DNA of 64,000 nt from the NCBI RefSeq assembly GCF_014203955.1, contig NZ_JACHKA010000001.1:2883001-2947000 (forward strand). The letters run 5' to 3'. This stretch comes from Sphingobium lignivorans. Lineage in GTDB: Bacteria; Pseudomonadota; Alphaproteobacteria; Sphingomonadales; Sphingomonadaceae. The first letter of the stretch is position 1; every line of letters begins with the position of its first letter. This document shows positions 9,159 to 17,857 of this stretch, one piece after another. The notes under the pieces are model-generated. The model did no database searches and was not told the origin of the DNA. It was given only the letters and a program-made list of their open reading frames with translations. Position numbers and translations under genes: made by a program.

Positions 9159-9791
9159 GTGCCGAGTCCCGAAACTGCCAGTGTTTCCTCGAGAAAACAG
9201 CCGAAACAGGCACGCTCGAACGACCTTGTTGCAGCAGTGCTGGATGCTGCTGTTCAGGTTTTGACGGCCGAAGGCGCGCAGCGATTCACCACCGCTCGCG
9301 TCGCGGAGCGCGCCGGTGTTAGCGTCGGGTCGCTTTACCAATATTTCCCCAACAAGGCGTCAATCCTCTTCCGCCTACAGAGCGACGAGTGGCGCCGCAC
9401 GTCCGATTTGCTACGCGGCATCCTGGCGGACAGAAACAAGCCCCCGATGGTCCGGGTGCGCACGCTCGTCCATGCCTTTCTGCGGTCCGAGTGCGAGGAG
9501 GCGTCGATCCGCGGCGCGCTTCACGACGCGGCACCGCTCTATCGCGATGCGCCGGAAGCGATTGAATTCCGCGCCGCCTCGGCGGACATTGTCGACGATT
9601 TCATGCGCGAAGTGCTGCCGAATGCGACCGAGGAAGGGCGCCAGCGCGCCGGCGATCTCATCAAGACAACACTCAGCGAAGTTGGCAGCAGCTTTTCCTC
9701 GACGCCACGAAGCGACGCAGAGATTATCGACTATGCGGATGCGCTCGCCGACATGTTCTGCGCTTATCTGGAGCGGCTAGTGAAACGATAG
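9159..9791 (+). CDS. TetR/AcrR family transcriptional regulator
   Basis: This 210-residue repressor-type protein has an N-terminal helix-turn-helix: LDAAVQVLTAEGAQRFTTAR, then VAERAGVSVGSLYQYFPNKA, the classical TetR signature. An all-helical C-terminal ligand domain includes the dimer-helix region near IIDYADALADMFCAYLERL. GTG at 9159 is used as the start; no ATG lies in frame before the HTH. It is divergent from the O-methyltransferase and NmrA-like genes, which suggests that it represses them and itself until a small ligand, possibly the methyltransferase substrate, binds. Confidence 0.92.
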   Translation: MPSPETASVSSRKQPKQARSNDLVAAVLDAAVQVLTAEGAQRFTTARVAERAGVSVGSLYQYFPNKASILFRLQSDEWRRTSDLLRGILADRNKPPMVRVRTLVHAFLRSECEEASIRGALHDAAPLYRDAPEAIEFRAASADIVDDFMREVLPNATEEGRQRAGDLIKTTLSEVGSSFSSTPRSDAEIIDYADALADMFCAYLERLVKR

Positions 9792-10327
9792 TGGTATCGC
9801 AATGCGGGGGCTTCCCGAGGCTGCTACCGCCGACAGAGCGTCCGCTCGGAACCCATATTTGGCTTTTCCTTAGCTGCCTTTCGTTCAGCACATCCAAATT
9901 GGTAACTTACACTCACATCAGGCGCGCTCGATCCCCGGCTTGCCATGCGGCACCACGAAGCGGGCATAGCTTGAGAGTTGTCCGTTCGGCTGACTTGCCC
10001 GATAGCTGCCATTCATTCATTTCTTACGAGGTTTTCGATGGAAGGGATGGGTCATCCACGTTGATGAAAAGCATCCATCGCGCAGAATAGGTGCTCGCAT
10101 AAGGCGAGGCTGAATCCAGTTTCCGCGAACGCCTCCCTGATTTGTCAGCCTTGTGAAATTTTCACGACGGGCCAAGCCGCTCTCGCCAACATAGCCGAGG
10201 TTCGCGGCGCCTTGCTCAATCGTCGAAGCCGGCCGTCCGTTCATGATCGAACAGAGCTGAGACCGAAAATTATGAGCTGCGCGCCAACGGCATCTCACCG
10301 ATGGTCGTACCGCAGCCGTGCTTTGCA
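9792..10327. other. 536-bp stretch without a recognisable gene
   Basis: Short open frames exist on both strands, for example a 99-codon frame right after tetR, but none has a family resemblance, a convincing ribosome site or sphingomonad-like amino-acid content. I see no transposon ends, tRNA or long inverted repeat. It may hold decayed sequence. Confidence 0.5.
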
Positions 10328-10639
10328 CTAGGCGGGCTGGTTGGCGAGTACTGCGTCCAAAAGCCCCGGAAACCGCCGGTCGAATTCGCTGCGACGCAGC
10401 GTGTTGATCATCTCGCGCCCGGCCTGCGTCGTCTCGACCAGCCCCGCAGCCCGCAGCAGCTTGAGATGATTCGACAGCGTGCTCTTGGGAATTGAGGCGC
10501 AAGGCGCCGCGTCGGTGCAGCTCAGCCGTTCGGTGCCGGCCAGGCGCGCGACCATGGCCAGCCGGTTGGGATCGGCGAGCGCGTGGAGCGCCAGCTCGAG
10601 CGGGACGTCCTCCAGCCTAGGATGGGTGAAGCGAGGCAT
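10328..10639 (-). CDS. ArsR-family helix-turn-helix regulator
   Basis: The 103-residue product is a winged-helix ArsR/SmtB-type repressor. LALHALADPNRLAMVARLAG is the N-terminal dimer and HTH start. IPKSTLSNHLKLLRAAGLVE is the recognition helix, and TTQAGREMINTLRRSEF the wing. The metal-binding ELCVCDL motif is absent. CTDAAPCASIPK carries two Cys but not in the classical arrangement, so the ligand is probably not a metal. ATG at 10639 places the start directly before the conserved region. It is divergent from the SDR gene at 10770, a common pair in which the ArsR protein represses a dehydrogenase gene. Confidence 0.88.
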   Translation of the reverse strand: MPRFTHPRLEDVPLELALHALADPNRLAMVARLAGTERLSCTDAAPCASIPKSTLSNHLKLLRAAGLVETTQAGREMINTLRRSEFDRRFPGLLDAVLANQPA

Positions 10640-10769
10640 GAGCAATATATAGGCCCAAATGGAAAATTTAATAGTTCGGGAATATTGAACTGTTGGATCG
10701 GCGATCCATCTTGCTCCCTGCCGGCAGCGCACGACGCCGTGATCGCGGGCATCATTTTGGAGAATTCAC

Positions 10770-11504
10770 ATGTCACTTCAGGGCAAGAAGGCGCTCGTTA
10801 CCGGCGGATCGCGCGGTATCGGTTCGGCGATCGCCAGGCGCCTCGCGGCCGATGGCGCGGCAGTCGCGATCACCTATGCAGGGAACAAGGCGGCGGCGGA
10901 TGAAACCGTGGCCGCGATCGAGCGCGCGGGCGGTACGGCCTTCGCCTTTCAGGCCGATGCGTCCCAGCCCGACTCGCAACGCGCCGGCATCGAGCAGGCA
11001 GCGGCCGCGCTCGGCGGGATCGACATCCTGGTCCACAATGCCGGCGTCGCCGAATTCTCCACCATCACCGACGACACCGACGAGACCTACGATCGTCAGT
11101 TCGGGGTCAACGTGAAGGGCCTGCACGTTGGCACGCGCGCGGCAATGCCGCACCTTCGCGATGGGGGACGGATCATCCTGATCGGCAGCATCTCAGGCGA
11201 GATGGCGTTCCCCGCGACCTCGATCTACAGCGCGACCAAGGCGGCGGTGGCGGCGCTGGCGCGCGGCTGGGCCAAGGACCTCGCCTCGCGCAACATCCTC
11301 GTCAACACCGTGCAACCGGGGCCCATCGACACTGACATGAACCCCGCTGACAGCGAGTTCGCGCAACAAATGATCGGCGTCATTCCGCTCGGCCGCTACG
11401 GCCGGGTCGAGGAGATTGCCGGTGCGGTCTCGTTCCTTGCCGGGCCCGATGCGAGCTACATCACCGGCACTACGCTCAATATCGACGGCGGCGCGTCGGC
11501 TTAG
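10770..11504 (+). CDS. short-chain dehydrogenase/reductase (SDR)
   Basis: The 244-residue protein is a classical SDR that oxidises or reduces an alcohol/ketone with NAD(P). It shows the cofactor motif TGGSRGIGSAIARRLA, HNAGV after strand 4, catalytic Ser in LIGSISGEMAF, the YSATK active-site pair, and a C-terminal YITGTTLNIDGG. The sequence is closest in style to FabG-like 3-oxoacyl reductases, but no fatty-acid genes are nearby. Start ATG 10770 has TTTGGAG upstream. It is divergent from the ArsR gene and ends just before the IS5-family element. Confidence 0.93.
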   Translation: MSLQGKKALVTGGSRGIGSAIARRLAADGAAVAITYAGNKAAADETVAAIERAGGTAFAFQADASQPDSQRAGIEQAAAALGGIDILVHNAGVAEFSTITDDTDETYDRQFGVNVKGLHVGTRAAMPHLRDGGRIILIGSISGEMAFPATSIYSATKAAVAALARGWAKDLASRNILVNTVQPGPIDTDMNPADSEFAQQMIGVIPLGRYGRVEEIAGAVSFLAGPDASYITGTTLNIDGGASA

Positions 11505-11513
11505 CTGCGGGAT

Positions 11514-12383
11514 CGCCCCCTCCGCCTAGGGTCAGGACCTATTAAATTGCTTGCGCGGGATCGGGAAAGTTGATTCAAGGTGGCGGGAGAATGCCGCCAT
11601 GGACGATCTTTTGTTGTTGAGCGAGGCGCAGATGCGCCGAATTGAGCCCTATTTCCCATTGTCGCATGGTGTACCGCGGGTCGATGATCGCCGAGTGCTG
11701 AGCGGGATTTTGTTCGTGATCCGCAATGGTCTGCGCTGGCGGGACGCGCCATCCGCCTATGGACCTCACAAGGCAATATACAACCGCTTCATCCGCTGGA
11801 GCAGGCTGGGTGTATTCAACCGCATTTTGGCGGAACTGGCCGCGCAAGGCGGCAGCGCGGATCTATTGATGATCGATGCGACCCATCTCAAGGCACACCG
11901 CACCGCCGCCAGTCTGCTCAAAAAGGGGCTCTACCCCGATTTATCGGACGCAGCCGAGGCGGACTAACGACCAAGCTGCATGTCGTGTGCGACGGTGATG
12001 GACGGCCCTTGCTTGTGCGCCTAACCGAAGGCCAGGCGGGCGATCACCCAACCGCCCTGCGCATGTCTCAGGATATGCCGCCCGCCCGGCACTGCTCGCT
12101 GACCGCGCCTACAGTTCCATAGCGTTCCGACACACATTGGAAGAACGCGGCATCGCGCCTTGCATCCCGCCCCATCCCAAGCACCGTATCCAGCATAGTT
12201 ACGACGCCAGGCTCTATCGACAACGCCACAAGATCGAGAACCTCTTCGCCCGCCTCAAAGACTGGCGGCGCATCCATACTCGATGCGATCGATGCGCTCA
12301 CACATTCCTGTCAGCCATCTCGTTCGCCGCCGCTTTCCTCTTCTGGCTCAATCAATGAGTCCTGACCCTAGCGGAGGGGGCGT
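11514..12383 (+). mobile_element. IS5-family insertion sequence, decayed
   Basis: The element is bounded by imperfect inverted repeats. The left end CGCCCCCTCCGCCTAGGGTC (11514-11533) continues GGAC. The right end read on the opposite strand gives CGCCCCCTCCGCTAGGGTCA (from 12383) continuing GGA; the two differ by one extra C on the left. Inside is an IS5-like transposase in pieces. No clear target duplication is visible. A short relic of a related element lies at about 22949-23079, so the family has been active in this genome. Confidence 0.75.
11599..12358 (+). pseudogene. IS5-family transposase, frameshifted
   Basis: The first frame (11599-11967) encodes the N-terminal part with HTH and first catalytic Asp (DDLLLLSEAQMRRIEPYFPL, LLMIDATHLKAHRTAASLLK). 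A run of five A at 11920-11924 allows the usual -1 shift into GLTTKLHVVCDGDGRPLLV. That second frame is then broken again by a one-base loss near 12080-12092. The remainder continues in the third frame (LEERGIAPCIPPHPKHR, NLFARLKDWRRIHTRCDRC) to the stop at 12358. The first shift may be programmed, as known for IS5 relatives; the second is a lesion, so active transposase is unlikely. Confidence 0.75.
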
Positions 12384-12485
12384 TAGTGCTAAACTCATGG
12401 CGACCGCGAAACCGCCGCCCGGCCTCTTTCCGTCGAGTTTGACACCCGACAGTTTCCATGGATTTTCGAGCGAGCGAAGCGGATA

Positions 12486-12923
12486 CTACACGGTGCTGAG
12501 CAGCAAGCTCGTTTCGCTGTTGGCGACGCCGTCGATCATGCGCACTTCCCGCAGAATGCGATCGAATTCCGACAGGTTTGCGACTTGGATATCCGCGACC
12601 AGATCCCAGTTTCCGTTCGTGGTATGCAGCGTTCGGATCTCGGCGATGCCACGCAGCCGCTTAATGACCTGCGTCGTCGATTTGCCGATTACCTCGACGA
12701 GCATAACGGCACGGATCGCCTGCTCTTCATAGTCTTCGCGGACGCGCACCGTGAAACCAAGCAGGGTGCCGGTCTCAATCAAGCGATCGAGCCTGTTCTG
12801 AACGGTCCCGCGCGCCACACCCAGCGCTTCTGCCAGTTTCGCCAGTGAGGCCCGCCCATCGACGCGCAGGTGGGAGATGATGCGGCGATCGAGTTCGTCG
12901 GGAATGAACTTGGCAATATGCAT
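12486..12923 (-). CDS. Lrp/AsnC-family regulator
   Basis: The 145-residue product has the N-terminal HTH of the Lrp family (IPDELDRRIISHLRVDGRAS, LAKLAEALGVARGTVQNRLD). A C-terminal RAM/effector domain follows (AIRAVMLVEVIGKSTTQVIK, TTNGNWDLVADIQVANLSEF). These regulators sense amino acids. ATG 12923 is preferred because AGGA lies 8 nt before it, although ATGs at 12932 and 12941 are in frame. It is divergent from the ornithine cyclodeaminase gene with 142 bp between, so it most likely controls that gene in response to ornithine, arginine or proline. Confidence 0.92.
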   Translation of the reverse strand: MHIAKFIPDELDRRIISHLRVDGRASLAKLAEALGVARGTVQNRLDRLIETGTLLGFTVRVREDYEEQAIRAVMLVEVIGKSTTQVIKRLRGIAEIRTLHTTNGNWDLVADIQVANLSEFDRILREVRMIDGVANSETSLLLSTV

Positions 12924-13065
12924 GATCGGCATCCTTGACATCTTGCGCAATCATACAGGGCAAATTGTATAAAAGCACGACAGTTTCGATGTCGAGCTGC
13001 CATTTCCGTCGTTACCGCGATGAGGCAAATCTGCCCAAGACATTCCATCGCAAGAGGTTTAATCA

Positions 13066-14112
13066 ATGCCACCGCCAGCGTCCCCCCTCGCCTACATTCC
13101 GTTCGTAAGCGTCGAAAACATGATGCGATTGGTTCACCATCACGGCATCGAACAAGTCCTGCGGGACCTCACGGACGAGATCGAAGCCGACTACCGGCGC
13201 TGGGACTTGTTCGAGAAGGCGCCGCGCCTGGCCTCACACTCGAACGACGGCGTGATCGAATTAATGCCGACGTCAGATGGTGAGGTTTTCAGCTTCAAAT
13301 ATGTGAACGGCCATCCGAGCAATACGGCAAAGGGGTTTCAGACGGTCGCCGCCTTCGGACTGCTGGCGCGGGTGGACACCGGCTATCCGCTGATGCTGTC
13401 CGAGATGACCCTGCTAACCGCACTGCGCACCGCCGCGACATCGGCGATGGTTGCCCGCCATCTCGCGCCGAAGGAGGCGCGGACGATGGCGATGATCGGG
13501 AATGGCGCGCAGGCCGAGTTCCAGGCGTTGGCGATGAAGGCCGTGATCGGCGTGCGCGAAGTTCGCCTGTACGATATCGATCCGGCCGCGACGCGCAAAG
13601 CTGCGGCGAATCTTCGCGGCAGAGGGTTGACCGTCGTTTCGTGCGAAAGCGCTCAGACCGCGATCGAGGGTGCGCAGATCATCACAACCTGCACGGCGGA
13701 CAAGGCGTATGCGACGATCCTGACCGACAACATGGTCGGTGCGGGCATCCACATCAACGCGATCGGCGGCGATTGTCCCGGCAAGACCGAACTGCATCGA
13801 GACATACTGGGTCGCGCTGCGACTTTCGTCGAGTTCGAACCGCAGACGCGGATCGAAGGCGAGATCCAGCAGATGCCCGCGGATTATCCGGTGACCGAGT
13901 TCTGGCGAGTGCTGCGCGGCGAAGCGCCAGGGCGCACCGATGCGCGTCAGATCACGCTATTCGACAGCGTCGGCTTCGCCATCGAGGACTTCTCGGCGCT
14001 GCGCTACATACATGGCAAGCTTCATGGCAGCGATTTCTTTCATCAACTCGATATGCTGGCTGATCCTGACGATCCTCGCGACCTGTTCGGCATGCTGCAA
14101 CGCGCCGCCTGA
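13066..14112 (+). CDS. ocd: ornithine cyclodeaminase
   Basis: The enzyme converts L-ornithine to L-proline and ammonia with bound NAD (OCD/mu-crystallin family). The 348-residue length is normal. Landmarks are FSFKYVNGHPSNTAKGFQTV (substrate/Lys region), LTALRTAATSAMVARHLAPK, the Rossmann motif MIGNGAQAEFQALA with LYDIDPAA, and INAIGGDCPGKTELHRDIL, where the active-site Asp of this family lies. RBS AAGAGG precedes ATG 13066. It is divergent from an Lrp regulator and is followed by a convergent MocR gene and a PaiB-like gene, forming a small amino-acid island. Related family members act on other amino acids, but the motif set fits ornithine cyclodeaminase well. Confidence 0.9.
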   Translation: MPPPASPLAYIPFVSVENMMRLVHHHGIEQVLRDLTDEIEADYRRWDLFEKAPRLASHSNDGVIELMPTSDGEVFSFKYVNGHPSNTAKGFQTVAAFGLLARVDTGYPLMLSEMTLLTALRTAATSAMVARHLAPKEARTMAMIGNGAQAEFQALAMKAVIGVREVRLYDIDPAATRKAAANLRGRGLTVVSCESAQTAIEGAQIITTCTADKAYATILTDNMVGAGIHINAIGGDCPGKTELHRDILGRAATFVEFEPQTRIEGEIQQMPADYPVTEFWRVLRGEAPGRTDARQITLFDSVGFAIEDFSALRYIHGKLHGSDFFHQLDMLADPDDPRDLFGMLQRAA

Positions 14113-14118
14113 CCTAGT

Positions 14119-15585
14119 TCAGCCGCGCATCGCGAGGTACAGTGCGTCGACCGCGTGCCGTGCCTCAGCCATATTGAGGCTGGCAAAGCCGATGCGCAGA
14201 CCGCGTGAAGCATCTTCACCTGCCATGAAGGATCGCGATGAGGCGAAGCGCAGCCCCGCCGCCTGCGCTCGCGCCTCCATCGCGTCGAGATCCACGCCTG
14301 GAAACTGGAGCCAGAACGCCAGACCGCCGTCGGGTAGACTGAACGCGATGTCGTCCCCGAATCGAGCAGTCAGCAGTTCGGCGAACTGGCTGCGGCGCTG
14401 GGCATAGATCTTGCGGACCTTATGGGCGTGGCGCTGTAGTTCGCCGCTGACGATCAGATCGGCAGCAGCATCTTCCGTCAGCCGATTGCCCATGCCGTCG
14501 GCCACCGAAATCGCGTGCGCCAGCGCGGGCATGACCTGACGCGGCGCGACGATATATCCGATGCGCAAGGTCGGCAGCAAAAGCTTGGACAGCGAACCGA
14601 GATACAGGACATGCTCCGGCGCATACGCGGCCATCGGCAGCAACGGCTGCGAGGCGAAATGAAATTCGTGATCATAGTCGTCTTCCAGCACGGCGAAGCC
14701 GAATTGCTGGGCGAGCTCAAGCACGCGCAGCCGTCGTTCGGGGCGGAGCGCGACTGTTGTCGGGAACTGATGATGCGGCGTCAGGAATAGTGCGCGGACG
14801 TGATGCTCGCGGCACGCCCGCTCGATGCTGTCGACATCGATCCCGCCCTTGTCGAGCGGCACTACGACAATGCGCGCACCGGCTGCGCGAAACGCTGCAA
14901 TCGTGGGTTCGTGAGTGAGCGTCTCGACGATCACGGTGTCGCTGGGCTTGAGCAGGATGCGCGTGGCTAGAAACAAGGCGTTCTGGCTGCCGCGGGTGAT
15001 GCAGACCTCGTCCGGTGTCACGGTCAGGGCGCGCTGGTTGCGCAACATGTCCGCAATCGCCTGACGCAACCGCATCGACCCCAGAGGGTCGCGATATTGC
15101 AGCCGGTTTTCCGCCGACGCGCCGTGGATCGCCCGACGATAGGCGCGGGCAAGTACGTCGGGCGGGAACAGCCGCCCATCGGGTGCGCCCTCGTCCAGCT
15201 TCAACCCTTCCCCTGCCGGCAGCGCAATCGAGCGATCGGGCGGGGGAAGGACGCGATAATAGGGTGCGACATCACGGCCGGCGCGCGAACCATCCTTGCG
15301 ATCACCGCCGGGCGGGACCGGAAACACCGGCGAGACGATCGTGCCCTTGGTCCCTGCAGTGCTGAGCCAGCCCTGCGCGATCAACTCTTCATACGCGACC
15401 ACCACGGTCTTGCGATTGACGCCGAGCTCCATCGCGAGCTGCCGGCTGCTGGGCAAGTACATACCCGCCGTCAATCGCCCCGACTTGATGTCGCGCACGA
15501 TCGCGCGGATCACCTGAATGTACAACGGCACATCCTTTTCCGGCGAAATCCTTTCTGACAGCGTGATGGGTAACGGACGTAGCAC
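14119..15585 (-). CDS. MocR/PdxR-type GntR regulator with aminotransferase domain
   Basis: The 488-residue protein joins a GntR winged HTH (PLYIQVIRAIVRDIKSGRLT, SSRQLAMELGVNRKTVVVAY) to a class I aminotransferase fold used as a PLP/amino-acid sensor. The PLP lysine is visible in LGSLSKLLLPTLRIGYIV, with EDDYDHEFHF before it. GTG at 15585 is taken as the start because AGGA stands 8 nt before it; the longer open frame from 15702 has no support. It is convergent with ornithine cyclodeaminase (6 bp) and divergent from the PaiB-like gene (104 bp), the more likely target. Catalysis is not expected in this family. Confidence 0.9.
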   Translation of the reverse strand: MLRPLPITLSERISPEKDVPLYIQVIRAIVRDIKSGRLTAGMYLPSSRQLAMELGVNRKTVVVAYEELIAQGWLSTAGTKGTIVSPVFPVPPGGDRKDGSRAGRDVAPYYRVLPPPDRSIALPAGEGLKLDEGAPDGRLFPPDVLARAYRRAIHGASAENRLQYRDPLGSMRLRQAIADMLRNQRALTVTPDEVCITRGSQNALFLATRILLKPSDTVIVETLTHEPTIAAFRAAGARIVVVPLDKGGIDVDSIERACREHHVRALFLTPHHQFPTTVALRPERRLRVLELAQQFGFAVLEDDYDHEFHFASQPLLPMAAYAPEHVLYLGSLSKLLLPTLRIGYIVAPRQVMPALAHAISVADGMGNRLTEDAAADLIVSGELQRHAHKVRKIYAQRRSQFAELLTARFGDDIAFSLPDGGLAFWLQFPGVDLDAMEARAQAAGLRFASSRSFMAGEDASRGLRIGFASLNMAEARHAVDALYLAMRG

Positions 15586-15689
15586 GACGCAAATCCTTGG
15601 ACCTGTATGACGCCGCAATCTTGGCCCTTGAATGGACCAAGGCGCAAGGCCAAGCTTTCCGCTCAAGCACTTCTGAAGGCCAAACGGTA

Positions 15690-16286
15690 ATGAGCGATTC
15701 ATTCGCAGATTTCTCGTCCGACGACGTACGGTTGCTGATAGCCAACCATCGGCTGGCTTGGGTGTGTTCGGTCAGGGCGGGAGCTCCGGAAGCTGCGCAG
15801 CTGCCGCTGATTGGCGAATATGACGAGGCGGGCCGGCTGATTTCCCTGATCGGGCATCTGGCACGCGGTAATCCGCTTTGCGAACGGCTTCAGGCCGAGC
15901 GCGCGGCGCTGATCTTGTTCAACGGCCCCAACGCTTATGTGTCGCCCGAACATGCCGGGCTGCGCGACTGGGCTCCGACGTGGAACTACGCCAATCTGCG
16001 CATCCGTGCCGAGGTGCGCGTGGACGAAGCGCTGACCGACGAGGCGATCGACACCCTTGCGGCGGCGATGGAGCAGGGCCGGGCAGACCCATGGACTCGC
16101 GGGGCGATCGCACACCGCTATGCGTCGATGGCGCGCGCGATCATCGGCTTTCGCGCCACCGTCACCGAGATCGCCGGCCGCTTCAAGTTCGGCCAGGATG
16201 AGCGTGACGAGGTCTATGCCAACATCATCGCTCGCCTGCCCGATCCGGAGGTCACCGAATGGATGGCGCGGCTCAACAATCGCTGA
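15690..16286 (+). CDS. PaiB-like FMN-binding protein
   Basis: The 198-residue protein belongs to the PaiB/pyridoxamine-phosphate-oxidase-like split-barrel family, annotated as FMN-binding negative transcriptional regulator. It shows DDVRLLIANHRLAWVCSV, LPLIGEYDEAGRLISLIGHL, ILFNGPNAYVSPEHAGL and DWAPTWNYANLRI, where PNAYVSP and PTWNY are family signatures, and a closing VTEIAGRFKFGQDE. ATG 15690 follows GAAGG. It is divergent from the MocR regulator, a frequent partnership for FMN split-barrel proteins. The true role (flavin-dependent enzyme or regulator) is unsettled for the family. Confidence 0.87.
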   Translation: MSDSFADFSSDDVRLLIANHRLAWVCSVRAGAPEAAQLPLIGEYDEAGRLISLIGHLARGNPLCERLQAERAALILFNGPNAYVSPEHAGLRDWAPTWNYANLRIRAEVRVDEALTDEAIDTLAAAMEQGRADPWTRGAIAHRYASMARAIIGFRATVTEIAGRFKFGQDERDEVYANIIARLPDPEVTEWMARLNNR

Positions 16287-16301
16287 GGGCGCCGATAGGG
16301 C

Positions 16302-17840
16302 CTAGCGCAGCGCGGACGGTCGGGTCCGCGCGATCCACGGTGACGCCTGTTCATAGGCATGGCCCAGTTGCAGCACGGCAAGGTCGGCATTGCGTGGTCC
16401 GATCAGCTGGATGCCCATCGGCAGGCCGTCACGCCCCCCGAATCCTGCCGGTATGGCGAGCGTCGGCAGTCCCGCCATCGTCGGCGGCAAGGTCACCTCC
16501 ATCCAGCGATGATAGGAGTCCATCGTCTTCCCGGCAATTTCACGTGGCCAATGCTGCGCGATGTCGAAGGGAAACACCTGAGCGGTCGGCATGGCAAGAA
16601 AATCGAAGGTTTCGAAAGCCTTACGAAAAGCCTCGTAGATACGCGTACGTCCCTCCGACGCCTTTGCCAGTTGCGGCCCGGTCAGCTTCATGCCGCCCTC
16701 CACCTCCCAGATCGCTTCCGGCTTGAGCTGCGCGCGTTTGGCAGGATCGTCGTAAAAACCCTGCAGATCCGCGCCCACCGACCAGTGACGCAGGGTGACA
16801 GCCGTACGCCACATCGCTTCGGCGCTTTCGGACAACCCGGCTTCGTCGACGGTCATGCCGATCGCGCGAAAGGCGGCCAGCGCCTTCACACAGGTCTGCA
16901 TCACGCCCGGCTCCATGGCCAGCGCACCGCCCAGATCGCCGAGCCAGCCGATACGCCTGCCCTTCCACGAGCGGTCGAGCGGCTGGGCGAAGTTCGCGGG
17001 ATCGTCCATTTGGGCGAAGGGCGCGCGGGGGTCCGGTCCCGCCTGTACCGACATGAGCAGCGCCACATCGGCGACGCTGCGCGCCATCGGCCCCGACGTC
17101 GCGAAATTCTGCCAGAACAAGTCGCTGTTCGGGATCGAGGGCACCCTGCCCCATGAGGGGCGGAAGCCGAAAACATTGTTCCAGCCCGCCGGGTTACGCA
17201 GCGAGCCGCCGAAATCGCTGCCATCGGCCAGCGGCACCATGCGCAGCGCGAGCGCCACGGCACCGCCCCCCGTGCTGCCCCCCGCCGACTTGCGCGGATC
17301 AAAGGCATTGCGCGTCGTGCCGAACAGCGGATTGTACGAGTGCGAACCGAGCGCGAATTCGGGCACGTTGGTCTTGCCCACGAAGATCGCGCCGGCATCC
17401 CGCATCCGTGCGACCACGAGCGAATCCGTGGTCGGAATGTTGTTGCGCAACAGCGGCGAGCCTTGCGTGCTGGCAATCCCTTTCGTCGGCGCCGTGTCCT
17501 TTACCGCATGGGGGAAGCCATGCAGGATGCCATGAAAGCGACCGGCGACGGCGTCCTCATCCGCCTTCGCCGCCTGCTTCAGCGCCGCATCGCGATCAAT
17601 ACGCGAGACGATCGCCGTGAAGCGTGGATTGAGCGCATCGACCCGAGCCCAATGCGCGAGCATCAATTCGCGCGCCGACAGATCCCTGCGCCGCAGCGAC
17701 GCGGCGAGCGACACGGCGCTCATCTCGAGCATGTCGGCATCCTTCCCGGTCGCGAGCGCAGGCGCTGCGGCCGCAAGCGCCGGGGCTGCCGCCAGCATCT
17801 CGCGACGGGTCAGTTCGAAAACGGGTGTCTTGATCGTCAT
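16302..17840 (-). CDS. secreted amidase (amidase signature family)
   Basis: The 512-residue enzyme hydrolyses amides with the Ser-cisSer-Lys triad. The Lys is in FPHAVKDTAPTKG, the cis-Ser in KSAGGSTGGGAVALAL, and the nucleophile Ser in SDFGGSLRNPAGWNNVFG. An N-terminal TRREMLAAAPALAAAAPALA resembles a Tat signal, so it likely works in the periplasm. The Ser of the usual GGSSGG is Thr here (GGSTGG), a tolerated change. ATG 17840 is chosen; a TTG at 17861 would overlap the upstream gene. It lies 17 bp after the S9 peptidase gene, making the third gene of a TBDR-peptidase-amidase operon. Confidence 0.9.
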   Translation of the reverse strand: MTIKTPVFELTRREMLAAAPALAAAAPALATGKDADMLEMSAVSLAASLRRRDLSARELMLAHWARVDALNPRFTAIVSRIDRDAALKQAAKADEDAVAGRFHGILHGFPHAVKDTAPTKGIASTQGSPLLRNNIPTTDSLVVARMRDAGAIFVGKTNVPEFALGSHSYNPLFGTTRNAFDPRKSAGGSTGGGAVALALRMVPLADGSDFGGSLRNPAGWNNVFGFRPSWGRVPSIPNSDLFWQNFATSGPMARSVADVALLMSVQAGPDPRAPFAQMDDPANFAQPLDRSWKGRRIGWLGDLGGALAMEPGVMQTCVKALAAFRAIGMTVDEAGLSESAEAMWRTAVTLRHWSVGADLQGFYDDPAKRAQLKPEAIWEVEGGMKLTGPQLAKASEGRTRIYEAFRKAFETFDFLAMPTAQVFPFDIAQHWPREIAGKTMDSYHRWMEVTLPPTMAGLPTLAIPAGFGGRDGLPMGIQLIGPRNADLAVLQLGHAYEQASPWIARTRPSALR

Positions 17841-17857
17841 GTTTCGGTTGTCCGTCG

